From NCBI RefSeq assembly GCF_013369485.1, contig NZ_JABWEB010000017.1, forward strand, positions 1-64,000: DNA of 64,000 bases, read 5' to 3'. Source of the DNA: Massilia sp. BJB1822. Lineage in GTDB: Bacteria > Pseudomonadota > Gammaproteobacteria > Burkholderiales > Burkholderiaceae_D. This document shows, piece after piece, positions 8,941 to 18,245 of the stretch. Position numbers and translations under genes: made by a program. The notes under the pieces are model-generated. The model was given only the letters and a program-made list of their open reading frames with translations. It was not told the DNA's origin and made no database searches. Numbering within the stretch: the first letter of the stretch is position 1; every line of letters starts with the position of its first letter.

Positions 8941-10128
8941 ATGACTGCATCCACCACGCAACACGCCGCCGGCGCCCTCCCCGAACACGATTTCGATATC
9001 GCCATCTGTGGCGCCGGTCCGGCCGGCATGGCCCTGGCGGCGCTGCTGGTGCGGCGCGGCGCGCGGCCCGAACGCATCTGCCTGATCGACGCCAAGACGC
9101 TGGAACAGGCCAGCCACGACCCGCGCGTGCTGGCCCTGTCGGCGGGCAGCCGGCAGATCCTGGAGCAGATCGGCGCCTGGCCCTTCCCCGCCACCGACAT
9201 CCGCCAGATCCACGTCTCGCGCCGCGGCCAGTTCGGTCGCACCATGATACGCTGCGAAGAACACAATGTGCCTGCGCTCGGCTATGTGACGCGCTATGGC
9301 GACGTGGTGTCGGCCCTGGGCGCGGTCTGCGAACGGCTCGGCATTGCCACGCTGCGCCCGGCGCGCGTGGCAGGCGCCGAAGAACTGCCGCAGGAAGTGC
9401 GCCTCGCTATCGAAGAAGGCACGCCGGAACAGCCCGCGCGGCGCACCCTGCGCGCCGCCATCGCGGTGCAGGCCGAGGGCGGCCTGTTCAACGAGCAGGC
9501 CGAACGCGCGCTGAGCCGCGACTACGGCCAGACCGCCATCATCGCCCAGGTGCGCAGCAGCGCCCCCATCGCCCACCGCGCCTACGAACGCTTTACCGGC
9601 GAAGGCCCGCTGGCCCTGCTGCCGCAGGACGATGAATACTCGCTGGTGTGGTGCCTGCGTCCCGAAAATGCGCAAGCCGTGCTGGCGCTCGACGACGCCG
9701 CCTTCCTGGAACGCCTGCAGCAGACTTTCGGCCAGCGCCTGGGCCGCTTCACCAGCGCCAGCCGCCGCCTCGGCTTCCCGCTCGGCCTAAACGCCCAGTC
9801 CAGCGCCACAGCGCGCACGGTGACCATCGGCAATGCGGCCCAGACCCTGCACCCGGTCGCCGGCCAGGGGCTGAACCTGGGCTTGCGCGACGTGGCCGTG
9901 CTGGCGCGCCTGCTGGCGCAAGGCGCCACGCCGGACATGCTGGGCCAGTTCCTGGCCCTGCGCCGCGAGGACCGCGGCGTGACGGTGCGCCTGACCGATA
10001 CCATGGCGCGCATCTTCGCCAACGACTCGCCGCTGCAGCCCCTGCTCGGTGCCAGCCTGGCGGCCATCGACCTGGCCGCCCCGGCCCGTGGCATACTAGC
10101 GGAATTGATGATGTACGGCCGCCGCTGA
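8941..10128 (+). CDS. UbiH/UbiF/VisC-family FAD-dependent ubiquinone-biosynthesis hydroxylase
   Basis: Members of this family hydroxylate the aromatic ring of ubiquinone precursors at the membrane face. The 395-residue product has an N-terminal dinucleotide fold, ICGAGPAGMALAALL. It also has a DPRVLALSAGSRQIL stretch typical of UbiH-type enzymes and the second FAD motif GNAAQTLHPVAGQGLNLGLRDV near residue 300. The position right after pepP favours UbiH (C6 hydroxylation), but family members cannot be told apart by sequence alone. It starts 36 bases after pepP and is followed 13 bases later by a diguanylate cyclase, so all probably share the amgK transcript. Confidence 0.85.
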   Translation: MTASTTQHAAGALPEHDFDIAICGAGPAGMALAALLVRRGARPERICLIDAKTLEQASHDPRVLALSAGSRQILEQIGAWPFPATDIRQIHVSRRGQFGRTMIRCEEHNVPALGYVTRYGDVVSALGAVCERLGIATLRPARVAGAEELPQEVRLAIEEGTPEQPARRTLRAAIAVQAEGGLFNEQAERALSRDYGQTAIIAQVRSSAPIAHRAYERFTGEGPLALLPQDDEYSLVWCLRPENAQAVLALDDAAFLERLQQTFGQRLGRFTSASRRLGFPLGLNAQSSATARTVTIGNAAQTLHPVAGQGLNLGLRDVAVLARLLAQGATPDMLGQFLALRREDRGVTVRLTDTMARIFANDSPLQPLLGASLAAIDLAAPARGILAELMMYGRR

Positions 10129-10141
10129 TACTTATTTGACA

Positions 10142-11077
10142 ATGACTGCAACATTGCCCGACCTTCTGCCCGATCACCTGATCTCCCGCTTGATCGACGA
10201 CGCAATGGACGCCGTCATGATCATCGACGATGCCTCGCGCATCCGCTACCTGAACCACGCGATGCAGGCGCTGACCGGCTATGCCGGCGGCGAGCTGCTG
10301 GGCGAGCCGCTGGAGGGCTTGCTGCCCGACCACCTGAACGAGAAGCACCGCGACTATGTGGTGCGCTATATCAAAGGTTCGGCGCCTTCGACGGTGCTGG
10401 GCCGCGTGCGCGAATTCGCCATCCGCCACCGCAGCGGCGAGATGGTGCCGATCGAGCTGAAGGCGCTCGACCTGGGCGCCAAGGAAGGCGAGCGCTATTT
10501 CGGCGCCTTCATGCTGGACCTGCGTCCGCGCCGCGCCATGGAAGAGAAGAACGCCCACCTGCTGGCCCAGCTGGAACAGCAGGCCCTGTGCGACGCCCTC
10601 ACCGGCCTGCCCAACCGCCGCGCCTTCGAGGCCGAGGCGGTGCAGGTCATGGCGCGCGCCGCGCGCCTGCATGGCGCCGTCACGGTGGGCGTGGCCGACG
10701 TCGACCACTTCAAGGGCATCAACGACCGCTACGGCCACGCCGCTGGCGACACGGTGCTGCGCGAAGTGGGCCAGGCCCTGCGCAATGCGGCGCGCCTGAC
10801 CGATGCCGTGGCGCGCCTGGGCGGCGAGGAATTCGGCCTGCTGCTGCCGCATGCCACGCCCGAGCAGGCGGCCCAGGTGGCCGAACGCCTGCGCGCCGCC
10901 GTCGCCGCCCTGCATGTGGAAACCGAGGATGGCCGCAGCATCAAGGTCACCATCAGCATCGGCCTGGCCGAACTGGCGCCCGGCAATGTGCTCGACGGCG
11001 CCCTGTCGCATGCCGACAAAGCCCTGTACCGCGCCAAGCACGGCGGCCGCAACCGCGTCGAAGTGGCTGCCGAGTGA
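10142..11077 (+). CDS. PAS-GGDEF diguanylate cyclase
   Basis: It is predicted to make cyclic di-GMP from two GTP in the cytoplasm. The 311-residue product has a PAS sensor domain (about residues 13-125, beginning DDAMDAVMIIDDASRIRYLN), a short coiled linker, and a GGDEF domain starting at DALTGLPNRRAF. The active-site motif is an intact GGEEF. The RLTD exactly five residues before it is a canonical RxxD inhibitory site, so product feedback is expected. No membrane segment is seen. A TTG six bases upstream (10136) could also start the frame; the ATG is preferred. It is the last gene of the amgK operon and ends at a bidirectional terminator. Confidence 0.92.
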   Translation: MTATLPDLLPDHLISRLIDDAMDAVMIIDDASRIRYLNHAMQALTGYAGGELLGEPLEGLLPDHLNEKHRDYVVRYIKGSAPSTVLGRVREFAIRHRSGEMVPIELKALDLGAKEGERYFGAFMLDLRPRRAMEEKNAHLLAQLEQQALCDALTGLPNRRAFEAEAVQVMARAARLHGAVTVGVADVDHFKGINDRYGHAAGDTVLREVGQALRNAARLTDAVARLGGEEFGLLLPHATPEQAAQVAERLRAAVAALHVETEDGRSIKVTISIGLAELAPGNVLDGALSHADKALYRAKHGGRNRVEVAAE

Positions 11078-11081
11078 AATG

Positions 11082-11105
11082 AAAAAGGGGCCGCGGCCCC
11101 TTTTT
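11082..11105. terminator. Bidirectional intrinsic terminator
   Basis: A five-A run, the perfect GC palindrome 11087-11100 (GGGGC arms) and a five-T run form a terminator that works in both directions. It lies between the converging diguanylate cyclase and pntB genes. Confidence 0.9.
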
Positions 11106-11124
11106 CCTATGGCATGGCAGGCGC

Positions 11125-12597
11125 TTAGTCGGCCGCCTTCACCATATCTTCCAGCACCTTCTTGGCGTCGCCAAAGACCATCATGGTTTTATCCATGTAG
11201 AACAGCTCATTGTCCAGGCCCGCATAGCCGGAAGCCATGGAGCGCTTGTTGACGATCACGGTCTTGGCTTTGTAGGCTTCCAGGATCGGCATGCCGGCAA
11301 TCGGCGATTTCGGATCTTTCGCCGCCGGGTTCACCACATCGTTGGCGCCCAACACCAGCACCACGTCGGCCTGGCCGAATTCGCTGTTGATGTCTTCCAT
11401 CTCGAACACCTGGTCGTAAGGCACTTCGGCTTCGGCCAGCAGCACATTCATATGGCCCGGCATGCGGCCGGCCACCGGGTGGATCGCATACTTCACCGTC
11501 ACGCCCTTGTGGCCCAGCTTTTCCACCAGCTCTTTCAGCGCATGCTGGGCGCGCGCCACAGCCAGGCCATAGCCCGGCACGATGATCACGCTTTCCGCAT
11601 TCGACATCAGGAAGGTGGCGTCGTCCGAAGAACCCGACTTCACGGGGCGCTGCTGCTGCGCCCCGCCACCCGTCGCCGCGGCGGCCTCGCCGCCGAAGCC
11701 GCCCAGGATCACATTGAAGAAGGAGCGGTTCATGGCCTTGCACATGATGTAGCTCAGGATGGCGCCCGAGGAGCCGACCAGGGAGCCGGCGATGATCAGC
11801 ATCGAGTTGTTCAGCGAGAAGCCGATGCCCGCCGCCGCCCAGCCGGAATAGCTGTTCAGCATGGACACCACCACCGGCATGTCGGCGCCGCCGATGGGGA
11901 TGATGATCAGCACGCCAAGCACGAAGGCAATCGCCGTCATGATGAGGAAGGGCAGCCAGGCCGGCTCCGTGCCGCCATCCAGCACAAAGACCAGGCCCAG
12001 GCCAATCATGACGATGGCCAGGGCCAGGTTCAGCATATGCTGGCCGGCGAAGACCACGGGCGCGCCCTGGAACAGGCGGAACTTGTACTTGCCCGCCAGC
12101 TTGCCGAAGGCGATCACCGAACCGCTGAAGGTAATGGCGCCGACGAAGGTGCCGATGAACAGTTCGACCCGGTTCCCAACCGGCAGCGCCTCGCCCACGG
12201 CGGCGATATTGAAGGCGTGCGGCTCGGACACGGCGGCCACCGCAATGCAGACGGCGGCCAGGCCGATCAGCGAGTGCATGGCGGCCACCAGTTCCGGCAT
12301 CTTGGTCATCTCGACCTTTTTCGCCAAGGTGGCGCCGATGGCGCCGCCCACCACGAGGCCAAGCAGCACCAGGCTCAGTCCATGGCCCTGGGCTTGCCCC
12401 TTGGCGGCCGCTTCGCCGGCCAGCTTCAGGATCAGGGCCACGGTGGTGAAGAAGGCGATGGCCATGCCGGCCATGCCGAAGGCGTTGCCCTTGCGCGCCG
12501 AGGCGGGCGAGGACAGGCCTTTCAGCGCCTGGATAAAGCAGACGGAGGCGATCAGGTACAGCAGCACCACCGTATTCATGCTCACGGAGAAGTTCAT
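11125..12597 (-). CDS. pntB: NAD(P)(+) transhydrogenase subunit beta PntB
   Basis: PntB carries part of the proton channel and the NADP(H)-binding domain III of the membrane transhydrogenase, which uses proton entry to make NADPH from NADH. The 490-residue product has about eight or nine hydrophobic helices in the first 300 residues. The soluble domain follows, with [17 protein letters not shown] near residue 335, [22 protein letters not shown] near 375 and [12 protein letters not shown] near 420, all PntB signatures. It overlaps the upstream pntA C-terminal gene by four bases, so the subunits are translationally coupled. Confidence 0.96.
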   Translation of the reverse strand: MNFSVSMNTVVLLYLIASVCFIQALKGLSSPASARKGNAFGMAGMAIAFFTTVALILKLAGEAAAKGQAQGHGLSLVLLGLVVGGAIGATLAKKVEMTKMPELVAAMHSLIGLAAVCIAVAAVSEPHAFNIAAVGEALPVGNRVELFIGTFVGAITFSGSVIAFGKLAGKYKFRLFQGAPVVFAGQHMLNLALAIVMIGLGLVFVLDGGTEPAWLPFLIMTAIAFVLGVLIIIPIGGADMPVVVSMLNSYSGWAAAGIGFSLNNSMLIIAGSLVGSSGAILSYIMCKAMNRSFFNVILGGFGGEAAAATGGGAQQQRPVKSGSSDDATFLMSNAESVIIVPGYGLAVARAQHALKELVEKLGHKGVTVKYAIHPVAGRMPGHMNVLLAEAEVPYDQVFEMEDINSEFGQADVVLVLGANDVVNPAAKDPKSPIAGMPILEAYKAKTVIVNKRSMASGYAGLDNELFYMDKTMMVFGDAKKVLEDMVKAAD

Positions 12598-12905
12598 GCC
12601 TTGTCTCCTTTAGCGCCCTTGTCCTTTTTCTTGAACATTTCCAGCATGCGCTGGGTGACGAGGAAGCCGCCGAAGACGTTGACCGCCGCCAGCGCCACAG
12701 CGACGGTGCCGGCGATCTGTCCCACCGGGCCGGTGGTCAGGGCCGCCGCCAGCATGGCGCCGACGATGACGATGGCCGAGATGGCGTTGGTGACGGCCAT
12801 CAGCGGCGTATGCAGGGCCGGCGTGACGTTCCAGACCACGTGGTAGCCCACGTAGATCGCCAGCACGAAGATGATCAGGTTGATGATGGTATGGCTCACT
12901 TCCAT
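12594..12905 (-). CDS. pntAB: NAD(P) transhydrogenase alpha subunit, C-terminal membrane part
   Basis: This 103-residue protein is the membrane portion of the alpha subunit, encoded separately from the NAD-binding part as in many non-enteric bacteria. It has three hydrophobic helices (about residues 7-25, 32-58 and 60-85) and a Lys-rich tail. The ATG at 12905 follows an AGGAGAATGG ribosome site, so the longer open frame is not used. It sits between the alpha N-terminal gene (13 bases upstream) and pntB (4-base overlap). A split alpha subunit is normal here and not a frameshift: both pieces have their own ribosome sites and complete family ends. Confidence 0.93.
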   Translation of the reverse strand: MEVSHTIINLIIFVLAIYVGYHVVWNVTPALHTPLMAVTNAISAIVIVGAMLAAALTTGPVGQIAGTVAVALAAVNVFGGFLVTQRMLEMFKKKDKGAKGDKA

Positions 12906-12918
12906 GATTCCATTCTCC

Positions 12919-14031
12919 TTATTTGCGCAGCACTTCGCCGCCGGCACAGACCAGGGTGGCTTTGATGATTTCATCCTCGCGGTCGATGGCCAGGGCGTCT
13001 TCCTTGTCGATGATGAGCTTGAGGAAATCGAGCACATTGCGCGCATACAGGGCCGAGGCATCAGCCGCCACATGGGCCGCCAGATTCGGCTCGCCCACGA
13101 TGTAGACGCCGTGCTTGACCACGGTCTTGCCCAGTTCCGACAGCGGGCAATTGCCGCCCTGCTCCACCGCCAGGTCGACGATGACGGAGCCGGGTTTCAT
13201 GGCTTTCACCGTGTCCTCGGAAATCAGCACGGGCGCCTTGCGGCCGGGGATCAGCGCGGTGGTGATGACGATGTCGGCCACCTTGGCGCGTTCGTGCACC
13301 AGTTCGGCCTGGCGCCGCATCCAGTCGGCCGGCATGGGACGGGCATAGCCGCCCACGCCCTGGGCGATTTCCTTTTCCTCGTCGGTCAGGAAGGGCACGT
13401 CGATGAATTTGGCGCCCAGCGACTCGACCTGCTCCTTGACCGGCGGCCGCACGTCGGATGCTTCGATCACCGCGCCCAGGCGCTTGGCCGTGGCGATGGC
13501 CTGCAGGCCGGCCACGCCCACGCCCATGATCAGCACGCGCGCCGCCTTCACCGTGCCGGCCGCCGTCATCAGCATCGGCATGAAGCGCAGGTAGGTATTG
13601 GCCGCCACCATCACCGCCTTGTAGCCGGCGATATTGGCCTGCGAGGACAGCACGTCCATCGATTGCGCGCGCGTGATGCGCGGCACGGCTTCCAGGGCGA
13701 AAGCCGAGAGGCCGGCCGCCGCCATGGCGGCGATATTCTCCGCGTCGAAGGGATTGAGCATGCCGATCAGCACGCGGCCGGAAGGAATCTGGCTGCGCTC
13801 CTCTTCGCTGGGGGCACGTACTTTCAAAATAATATCCGCAGCAAACGCTTCGGCCGCGCTGACGATGCTGGCGCCGGCGGCCACATAGGCGTCGTCCGGG
13901 ACGGAGGCCGGAATCCCGGCCCCCGACTGGACAATGACCTGGTGCCGGGCTGCCAGTTTCTTCACGGTTTCCGGTGTCGCTGCAACTCTGGTTTCTCCCG
14001 GCCGAGTCTCGGCCGGTATGCCTATTCTCAT
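12919..14031 (-). CDS. pntAA: NAD(P) transhydrogenase alpha subunit, NAD-binding part
   Basis: This is domain I of the transhydrogenase, the cytoplasmic subunit that binds NAD(H). The 370-residue product starts with the family sequence [21 protein letters not shown]. It has the Rossmann [18 protein letters not shown] near residue 180 and the mobile-loop region [29 protein letters not shown] near residue 240. A GGAGGCTTTAC ribosome site precedes the ATG. It is first in the three-gene operon. Both chains of the enzyme are therefore complete in this window. Confidence 0.95.
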   Translation of the reverse strand: MRIGIPAETRPGETRVAATPETVKKLAARHQVIVQSGAGIPASVPDDAYVAAGASIVSAAEAFAADIILKVRAPSEEERSQIPSGRVLIGMLNPFDAENIAAMAAAGLSAFALEAVPRITRAQSMDVLSSQANIAGYKAVMVAANTYLRFMPMLMTAAGTVKAARVLIMGVGVAGLQAIATAKRLGAVIEASDVRPPVKEQVESLGAKFIDVPFLTDEEKEIAQGVGGYARPMPADWMRRQAELVHERAKVADIVITTALIPGRKAPVLISEDTVKAMKPGSVIVDLAVEQGGNCPLSELGKTVVKHGVYIVGEPNLAAHVAADASALYARNVLDFLKLIIDKEDALAIDREDEIIKATLVCAGGEVLRK

Positions 14032-14209
14032 GTAAAGCCTCCAAATGATAGAAAAACTGCCTAAAATCTAACATGGAATTCCAAAAAACCAACGTTTTTG
14101 ACCGCTTAACGATTAGGCACTTACCACTATTGCCTTATGTGTAACTAGGCTGTCATCTGCGCGTGGCCGGAACAGGCTAAAATGTCGGCTCTTTCAAGGA
14201 TGAGACTTC

Positions 14210-14692
14210 ATGCCGCGTACCTGGAAACCCTCTGTAACCGTTGCCGCCGTCATCGAACGCGACGGCAAATTCCTGCTGATCGAAGAAGAAACCAGCGATG
14301 GCATCCGCCTGAACCAGCCGGCCGGCCACCTGGATCCCCACGAATCGCTGGAACAGGCCGTTGTACGCGAAACCCTGGAAGAGACGGCGCACGACTTCCG
14401 GCCCACCGCCCTGGTGGGCATGTATATGTCGCGCTACCGTTCGGCGCGCACCGGCGAGCTGGTGACGTATCTGCGCTTTGCCTTTTGCGGCGAGGTGGGC
14501 GAACACTATGCCGAGCGGCCGCTGGACGATGGCATTTTGCGCATTATGTGGCTTACGCGCGACGAAATCGCCGCCTGCCGCGAGCGCCACCGCAGCCCCC
14601 TGCTGCTGCAGTGCGTGGACGAATACCTGGCCGGCAAGCGCGCGCCGCTGGAACTATTGCATACCCACATTTCCGTGTTCGAGGAAGTGTGA
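14210..14692 (+). CDS. Nudix hydrolase (NudJ-like)
   Basis: Nudix enzymes cleave nucleoside diphosphates linked to another group. The 160-residue product has a complete Nudix box, GHLDPHESLEQAVVRETLEE, at about residues 43-62, with the REUXEE metal-binding core intact. Length and position just upstream of mnmA suggest NudJ (YmfB), which in E. coli also lies beside mnmA and hydrolyses HMP-PP and nucleoside tri- and diphosphates. The substrate cannot be read from the sequence. AAGGATGAGACTTC before the ATG supports the start. mnmA begins 21 bases downstream. Confidence 0.88.
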   Translation: MPRTWKPSVTVAAVIERDGKFLLIEEETSDGIRLNQPAGHLDPHESLEQAVVRETLEETAHDFRPTALVGMYMSRYRSARTGELVTYLRFAFCGEVGEHYAERPLDDGILRIMWLTRDEIAACRERHRSPLLLQCVDEYLAGKRAPLELLHTHISVFEEV

Positions 14693-14713
14693 CACTGAAT
14701 TGGAATTGGCAAG

Positions 14714-15826
14714 ATGAGTAAGAAAAAAGTCGTGATCGGCATGTCAGGCGGAGTGGACTCCTCGGTCGCGGCGTGGATGTTGAAGGAACAGGGTTACGAG
14801 GTGATCGGCCTGTTCATGAAGAATTGGGAAGACGACGACGATTCGGAATACTGCTCCACGCGCCAGGACTGGATCGACGCGGCCAGCGTGGCCGACGTGA
14901 TCGGCGTGGATATCGAGGCCGTCAACTTCTCGGCCGAATACAAGGACCGCGTGTTCGCCGAATTCCTGCGCGAATACCAGGCCGGCCGCACGCCGAATCC
15001 CGATGTGCTGTGCAATGCCGAGATCAAGTTCAAGGCCTTCCTCGACCACGCCATGCATCTGGGCGCGGACCTGATCGCCACCGGCCACTATGCGCGCGTG
15101 CGGCAGAACATGGACCACGGCCGCTTCGAGCTGCTGAAAGCCTTCGACCATACCAAGGACCAGAGCTACTTCCTGCACCGCCTGAACCAGGCGCAGTTGT
15201 CCAAGACCCTGTTCCCGCTCGGCGAAATCCCGAAAACGGAGGTGCGCCAGATCGCCGAAAAGCTGCAGCTGCCGAATGCGGCCAAGAAGGATTCCACCGG
15301 CATCTGCTTTATCGGCGAGCGCCCTTTCCGCGAATTCCTGAACCGCTACCTGTCGTACAAGCCAGGTCCGATGAAAACGCCGGACGGCAAGGTGGTGGGC
15401 GAGCATGTGGGCCTGAGCTTCTACACCCTGGGCCAGCGCAAGGGCATCGGCATCGGCGGCGTGAAGACTTACCAGAACGCCGACGGCAGCAGCGACGCCT
15501 GGTATGTGGCGCGCAAGGATGTGGCCAACAACACGCTATGGGTGGTGCAGGGCCACGACCATCCCTGGCTGCTCTCGTCCACCCTGCAAGCGGCACAGGC
15601 CAGCTGGATCGCGGGCGTGGCGCCCGAGGCGGGCCGCATCGCGGCCAAGACGCGCTACCGCCAGGCCGATGTGGCTTGCGATGTGCTGGCGTCGGGCGAG
15701 CTGGAATTCGCTCTGAATTTCGTCGATGCCCAATGGGCGGTGACGCCCGGCCAGTCAGCCGTGCTGTATGACGGCGACGTCTGCCTGGGCGGCGGGATTA
15801 TCGGCAGCTCAAGCTTCGCCGCCTGA
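14714..15826 (+). CDS. mnmA: tRNA-specific 2-thiouridylase MnmA
   Basis: MnmA inserts sulphur at position 2 of the wobble uridine in Glu, Gln and Lys tRNAs, using ATP activation and a persulfide relayed from IscS. The 370-residue product has the PP-loop [13 protein letters not shown] at residues 9-21. The catalytic cysteine in [12 protein letters not shown] is near residue 102 and the second in [13 protein letters not shown] near residue 198. Length is normal. It is cotranscribed with the Nudix gene. Its last 18 bases overlap the end of the receiver-like gene on the other strand, so the two transcripts converge with no room for a terminator. Confidence 0.96.
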   Translation: MSKKKVVIGMSGGVDSSVAAWMLKEQGYEVIGLFMKNWEDDDDSEYCSTRQDWIDAASVADVIGVDIEAVNFSAEYKDRVFAEFLREYQAGRTPNPDVLCNAEIKFKAFLDHAMHLGADLIATGHYARVRQNMDHGRFELLKAFDHTKDQSYFLHRLNQAQLSKTLFPLGEIPKTEVRQIAEKLQLPNAAKKDSTGICFIGERPFREFLNRYLSYKPGPMKTPDGKVVGEHVGLSFYTLGQRKGIGIGGVKTYQNADGSSDAWYVARKDVANNTLWVVQGHDHPWLLSSTLQAAQASWIAGVAPEAGRIAAKTRYRQADVACDVLASGELEFALNFVDAQWAVTPGQSAVLYDGDVCLGGGIIGSSSFAA

Positions 15827-16243
15827 GCCATCCCCTTCGGCGGCGCCGTTCTGCGCCGCTATCGCCTTCTGCTGGCGCTTGACCATGGCGATCACGGTAT
15901 TGCGGATGGTCTTCAGCACTGTGTCGGCATTGAAAGGCTTGACGATGAAGCCGCTGACGCCCATGCCATGCGCCCACTGGATGGCGCTGGCGTCGAATTC
16001 GCTCGAGACCATGAAGATCACAGTCTTGGGCCAGTCGCGGCGCAAGGCGCGCAAGCCTTCCTCGTCGTCCTCCACCTGGCCGCGCGCGATGCAGACGATC
16101 TGCGGCTGGTATTTGACCATCAGGGCCGTGGCCGAGGCGCAGGTATGCCCCTGGCCGACCACGTCGTAGCCGCCGTCCAGCAGAACGGTGTTCAGCAGGC
16201 CGCGCGCAACCGCGCTGCCGTCGATGATGATTGCCTTTAACAT
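15809..16243 (-). CDS. Receiver-like protein lacking the phosphoacceptor Asp
   Basis: This 144-residue stand-alone protein has the CheY fold pattern. It keeps one acidic residue of the usual pair (D8, followed by Gly), Ser80/81 at the Thr/Ser switch position and Lys102 in the VKPF motif. Where CheY has the phosphorylated Asp the alignment gives Ala53 (IVCIARG), although an acidic cluster EDDEE follows at 58-62. It therefore probably does not signal by Asp phosphorylation, unless the loop is realigned. An AAAGG ribosome site supports the start. It follows the Xni-type nuclease gene by 48 bases and overlaps mnmA tail to tail. No output domain is present; residues after about 122 are polar and low-complexity. 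Confidence 0.8.
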   Translation of the reverse strand: MLKAIIIDGSAVARGLLNTVLLDGGYDVVGQGHTCASATALMVKYQPQIVCIARGQVEDDEEGLRALRRDWPKTVIFMVSSEFDASAIQWAHGMGVSGFIVKPFNADTVLKTIRNTVIAMVKRQQKAIAAQNGAAEGDGSGGEA

Positions 16244-16291
16244 CGTGTAAAGCCTTTTCTCTCTTTATTATGCGGCGCCGCCCGGCCTCGC

Positions 16292-17065
16292 TCAATGGTC
16301 CCAGGCCAGCATATTCCAGCTCACGCCGATGCGCACGTCGGTTTTCAATTGCACCAACTGACGTGAAAGATACAGCATATCGCGTTCTTTTCGTAGTGTT
16401 TCGCCCAGCGTGTCCTTCAGTATACCGGCACCGGCCATGATCGCGTCCAGGCTGCCATATGTGCGCAACAGTTTGGCGGCCGTCTTGGCGCCCACCTTGG
16501 ACACGCCGGGGATCGAATCGGTGGCGTCGCCCATCAGGGCCAGCAGGTCGGGCAGCTGGGCCGCGCTCACGCCCCATTTGCGCTCGACCCAGCCGTGGTC
16601 ATGCCATTCGCTCTTGAAATGGTCCCACAGCAGGGCGCCGTTATCGATCAGGCAATGCAGATCCTTGTCGGTGCTGGCGACGATGGCCTCGCCGCGGCCC
16701 TCGCCCAGCCAGCGCAGCACCACGGTGCCGATCACGTCGTCTGCCTCGACGTCGGGCAGGGACACCGGATGCAGGCCAATGCCTTGCAGCTTGGCATAGA
16801 ACTGCGGTAGGGCCGCGCGCAGCGGCGCCGGCATGGGATCGCGGCCTTCGCGGTAGCCGGCGTACAAGGTATGGCGCCAAGTGGCGCCGCCGAAATCGAA
16901 GGCCGGCAGCACATGGCTGGGCCGGTGGTCGGTGATCAGGTTGCGGAAGGAGGACAGCGCATGGCGCAGCGCGATCTCAGCCTTTTCCGCCGAATCGGGT
17001 TCGGGGCTGGCTTCGTAAACGCGGCGCACGATGTTCAGGCCGTCGATGGCAAGCAGGCGCGCCAT
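16292..17065 (-). CDS. xni: 5'-3' exonuclease / flap endonuclease, Xni (ExoIX)-type
   Basis: These FEN-family nucleases act on DNA flaps; Xni is the stand-alone protein related to the N-terminal domain of DNA polymerase I. The 257-residue product has the N-terminal LLAIDGLNIVRRVYE, the acidic metal site DVEADDVIGT near residue 107 and ASTDKDLHCLI near 130. The helix-hairpin-helix region is DATDSIPGVSKVGAKTAAKLL near residue 180. The length fits Xni (about 250). The Asp-rich sites look complete, so activity is expected. The ATG at 17065 has no strong ribosome site. It is transcribed ahead of the receiver-like gene. Confidence 0.88.
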   Translation of the reverse strand: MARLLAIDGLNIVRRVYEASPEPDSAEKAEIALRHALSSFRNLITDHRPSHVLPAFDFGGATWRHTLYAGYREGRDPMPAPLRAALPQFYAKLQGIGLHPVSLPDVEADDVIGTVVLRWLGEGRGEAIVASTDKDLHCLIDNGALLWDHFKSEWHDHGWVERKWGVSAAQLPDLLALMGDATDSIPGVSKVGAKTAAKLLRTYGSLDAIMAGAGILKDTLGETLRKERDMLYLSRQLVQLKTDVRIGVSWNMLAWDH

Positions 17066-17141
17066 ATCAGAATGTCATCAGGGCAGAGTGCATGCCCGCC
17101 ATTCTAACGGCAAACCGGCCGCTCCCGGCCTTGCGCCCGGC

Positions 17142-17330
17142 TCAGGCGCGCTCCTTGCGGAGTTTTTTCAGCAATTCGGGCATCTGCTGGATAGGCACCA
17201 TCTGCGCCAGCTGCTCATCGGTCAGGGGCTGGGCGTCGGGATCGGCCAGGGCCGCTTCCATGATTTCACGCTCTTCCTCTTCCGAATGCATTGCGATGCG
17301 AAGACCGCTCTTAGTAATAATCGTGATCAT
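17142..17330 (-). CDS. Short BrnA-like antitoxin candidate
   Basis: This 62-residue protein is encoded directly after and overlapping the BrnT-like toxin by 20 bases, the usual toxin-first order of brnTA. Its N-terminal half (MITIITKSG, then an acidic helix and DPDAQPLTDEQLAQMVP) resembles the N-terminal part of BrnA-type antitoxins. BrnA normally continues into a ribbon-helix-helix DNA-binding domain; here the protein ends in a short basic helix and a stop. It may neutralise the toxin without binding DNA, or may be a truncated gene. A GAGAAG element lies upstream of the ATG, within the toxin gene. Confidence 0.6.
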   Translation of the reverse strand: MITIITKSGLRIAMHSEEEEREIMEAALADPDAQPLTDEQLAQMVPIQQMPELLKKLRKERA

Positions 17331-17601
17331 ATTTCAGCTTCTCCTTACGGTTGGCGTAGCGCAAGCTGATCATCCGATAGCTTTTGCCCCGCTCCACGAA
17401 AACGGCGAAATACAGTCCCCTGCTCGCCGCCTCCAAGCTCGGCAGCAAGGCCGCCATCCGCTGCTCATCATAGGCATAACGCAGATCCGGCCAGACCACG
17501 GCATGATCCCAATCGAGCTGGGCAGCCAAAGACAGGGGGACGCCATGCTTTCTGCGGTTGGCCATATTCTTGGCCGCGTCGAACTCGATCTCCATTTCCA
17601 T
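17311..17601 (-). CDS. brnT: BrnT-family (DUF497) toxin
   Basis: BrnT toxins are RelE-fold ribonucleases that stop translation when free of BrnA. The 96-residue product has the family start IEFDAAKNMANRRKHGV, the central aromatic stretch RGLYFAVFVERGKSYRMISLR, and the terminal ANRKEKLKYDHDY, which carries the basic and aromatic residues expected of the active site. Three in-frame ATGs (17610, 17601, 17595) are possible; 17601 is chosen as a compromise because no ribosome site is decisive. The partner overlaps its 3' end. The pair sits among other short accessory genes and was probably gained by transfer. Confidence 0.78.
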   Translation of the reverse strand: MEMEIEFDAAKNMANRRKHGVPLSLAAQLDWDHAVVWPDLRYAYDEQRMAALLPSLEAASRGLYFAVFVERGKSYRMISLRYANRKEKLKYDHDYY

Positions 17602-17710
17602 GCTAGGCATTCCGGATAGGCAGGTCAAGCAAGCTTATCCGGCGGAGGGCGGGTGGGATTTGTGCCAGGTCAGAAGGTCAGCCGGCCATTCGCGGCCATG
17701 GCCGCGGGCC

Positions 17711-18142
17711 TCAGATGCCGGCGCCGCCCGGGAAAAGCTGGTGCACCAGTTCGATGATTTTCTTGTCGGCGTCGATCCATTTGCCGGTATTCATGCCGCC
17801 GCTCTGCGAGTCGTACTTGGCTTCGCCAACGAGCTTGCCATCGCGGTAGACCCGGATGTCGGCATACGCCATGTACAGGGCCAGATCCCAGCGCCACAAG
17901 GCATGGTAGGTGGAGGTGGCGGAACACTCCGTGATCGAGGCCGAAGACGGCAAGCGGCGCACGATATAGCCCTTGCTTTCCAGTGCGCGCTTATAGCTTT
18001 CGACAAAGCCGGCGCGCACGCTGCTGTTCTCGATCAGGCAGATCTGCTTGCCCGTAAACGATTCCACCGGTTTCACCGTTTGATGGATGGCGCAGCCGCT
18101 CACGCTCAGAGCGGCCAGGGCTGCGGCGGCGATTTTTTTCAT
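17711..18142 (-). CDS. Sbal_3080-like lipoprotein
   Basis: The 143-residue product has a signal sequence MKKIAAAALAALSVSGC, with a lipobox (VSGC) that makes Cys17 the expected lipidation site. The mature part resembles the Sbal_3080 family of small lipoproteins, whose function is unknown. It includes KQICLIENSSVRAGFVESYKRALESKGY and ends with a predicted helix ELVHQLFPGG. The frame is open further upstream, but AAGGACGCCGC just before the ATG at 18142 and the signal peptide fix the start. It is monocistronic between the toxin locus and a GST. Confidence 0.75.
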   Translation of the reverse strand: MKKIAAAALAALSVSGCAIHQTVKPVESFTGKQICLIENSSVRAGFVESYKRALESKGYIVRRLPSSASITECSATSTYHALWRWDLALYMAYADIRVYRDGKLVGEAKYDSQSGGMNTGKWIDADKKIIELVHQLFPGGAGI

Positions 18143-18245
18143 GCGGCGTCCTTGCTGGATATTCGACATAGTGATGAATTGCACCTTCTCTTTCTTAATG
18201 CGCAATATCATATATATGCTTTCCAGATGCCGCAATGGCGGCGCC

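Noticed and set aside
12594-14031. Frameshifted pntA
   Set aside because: Two separate alpha-subunit genes with their own ribosome sites are the normal arrangement in many bacteria.
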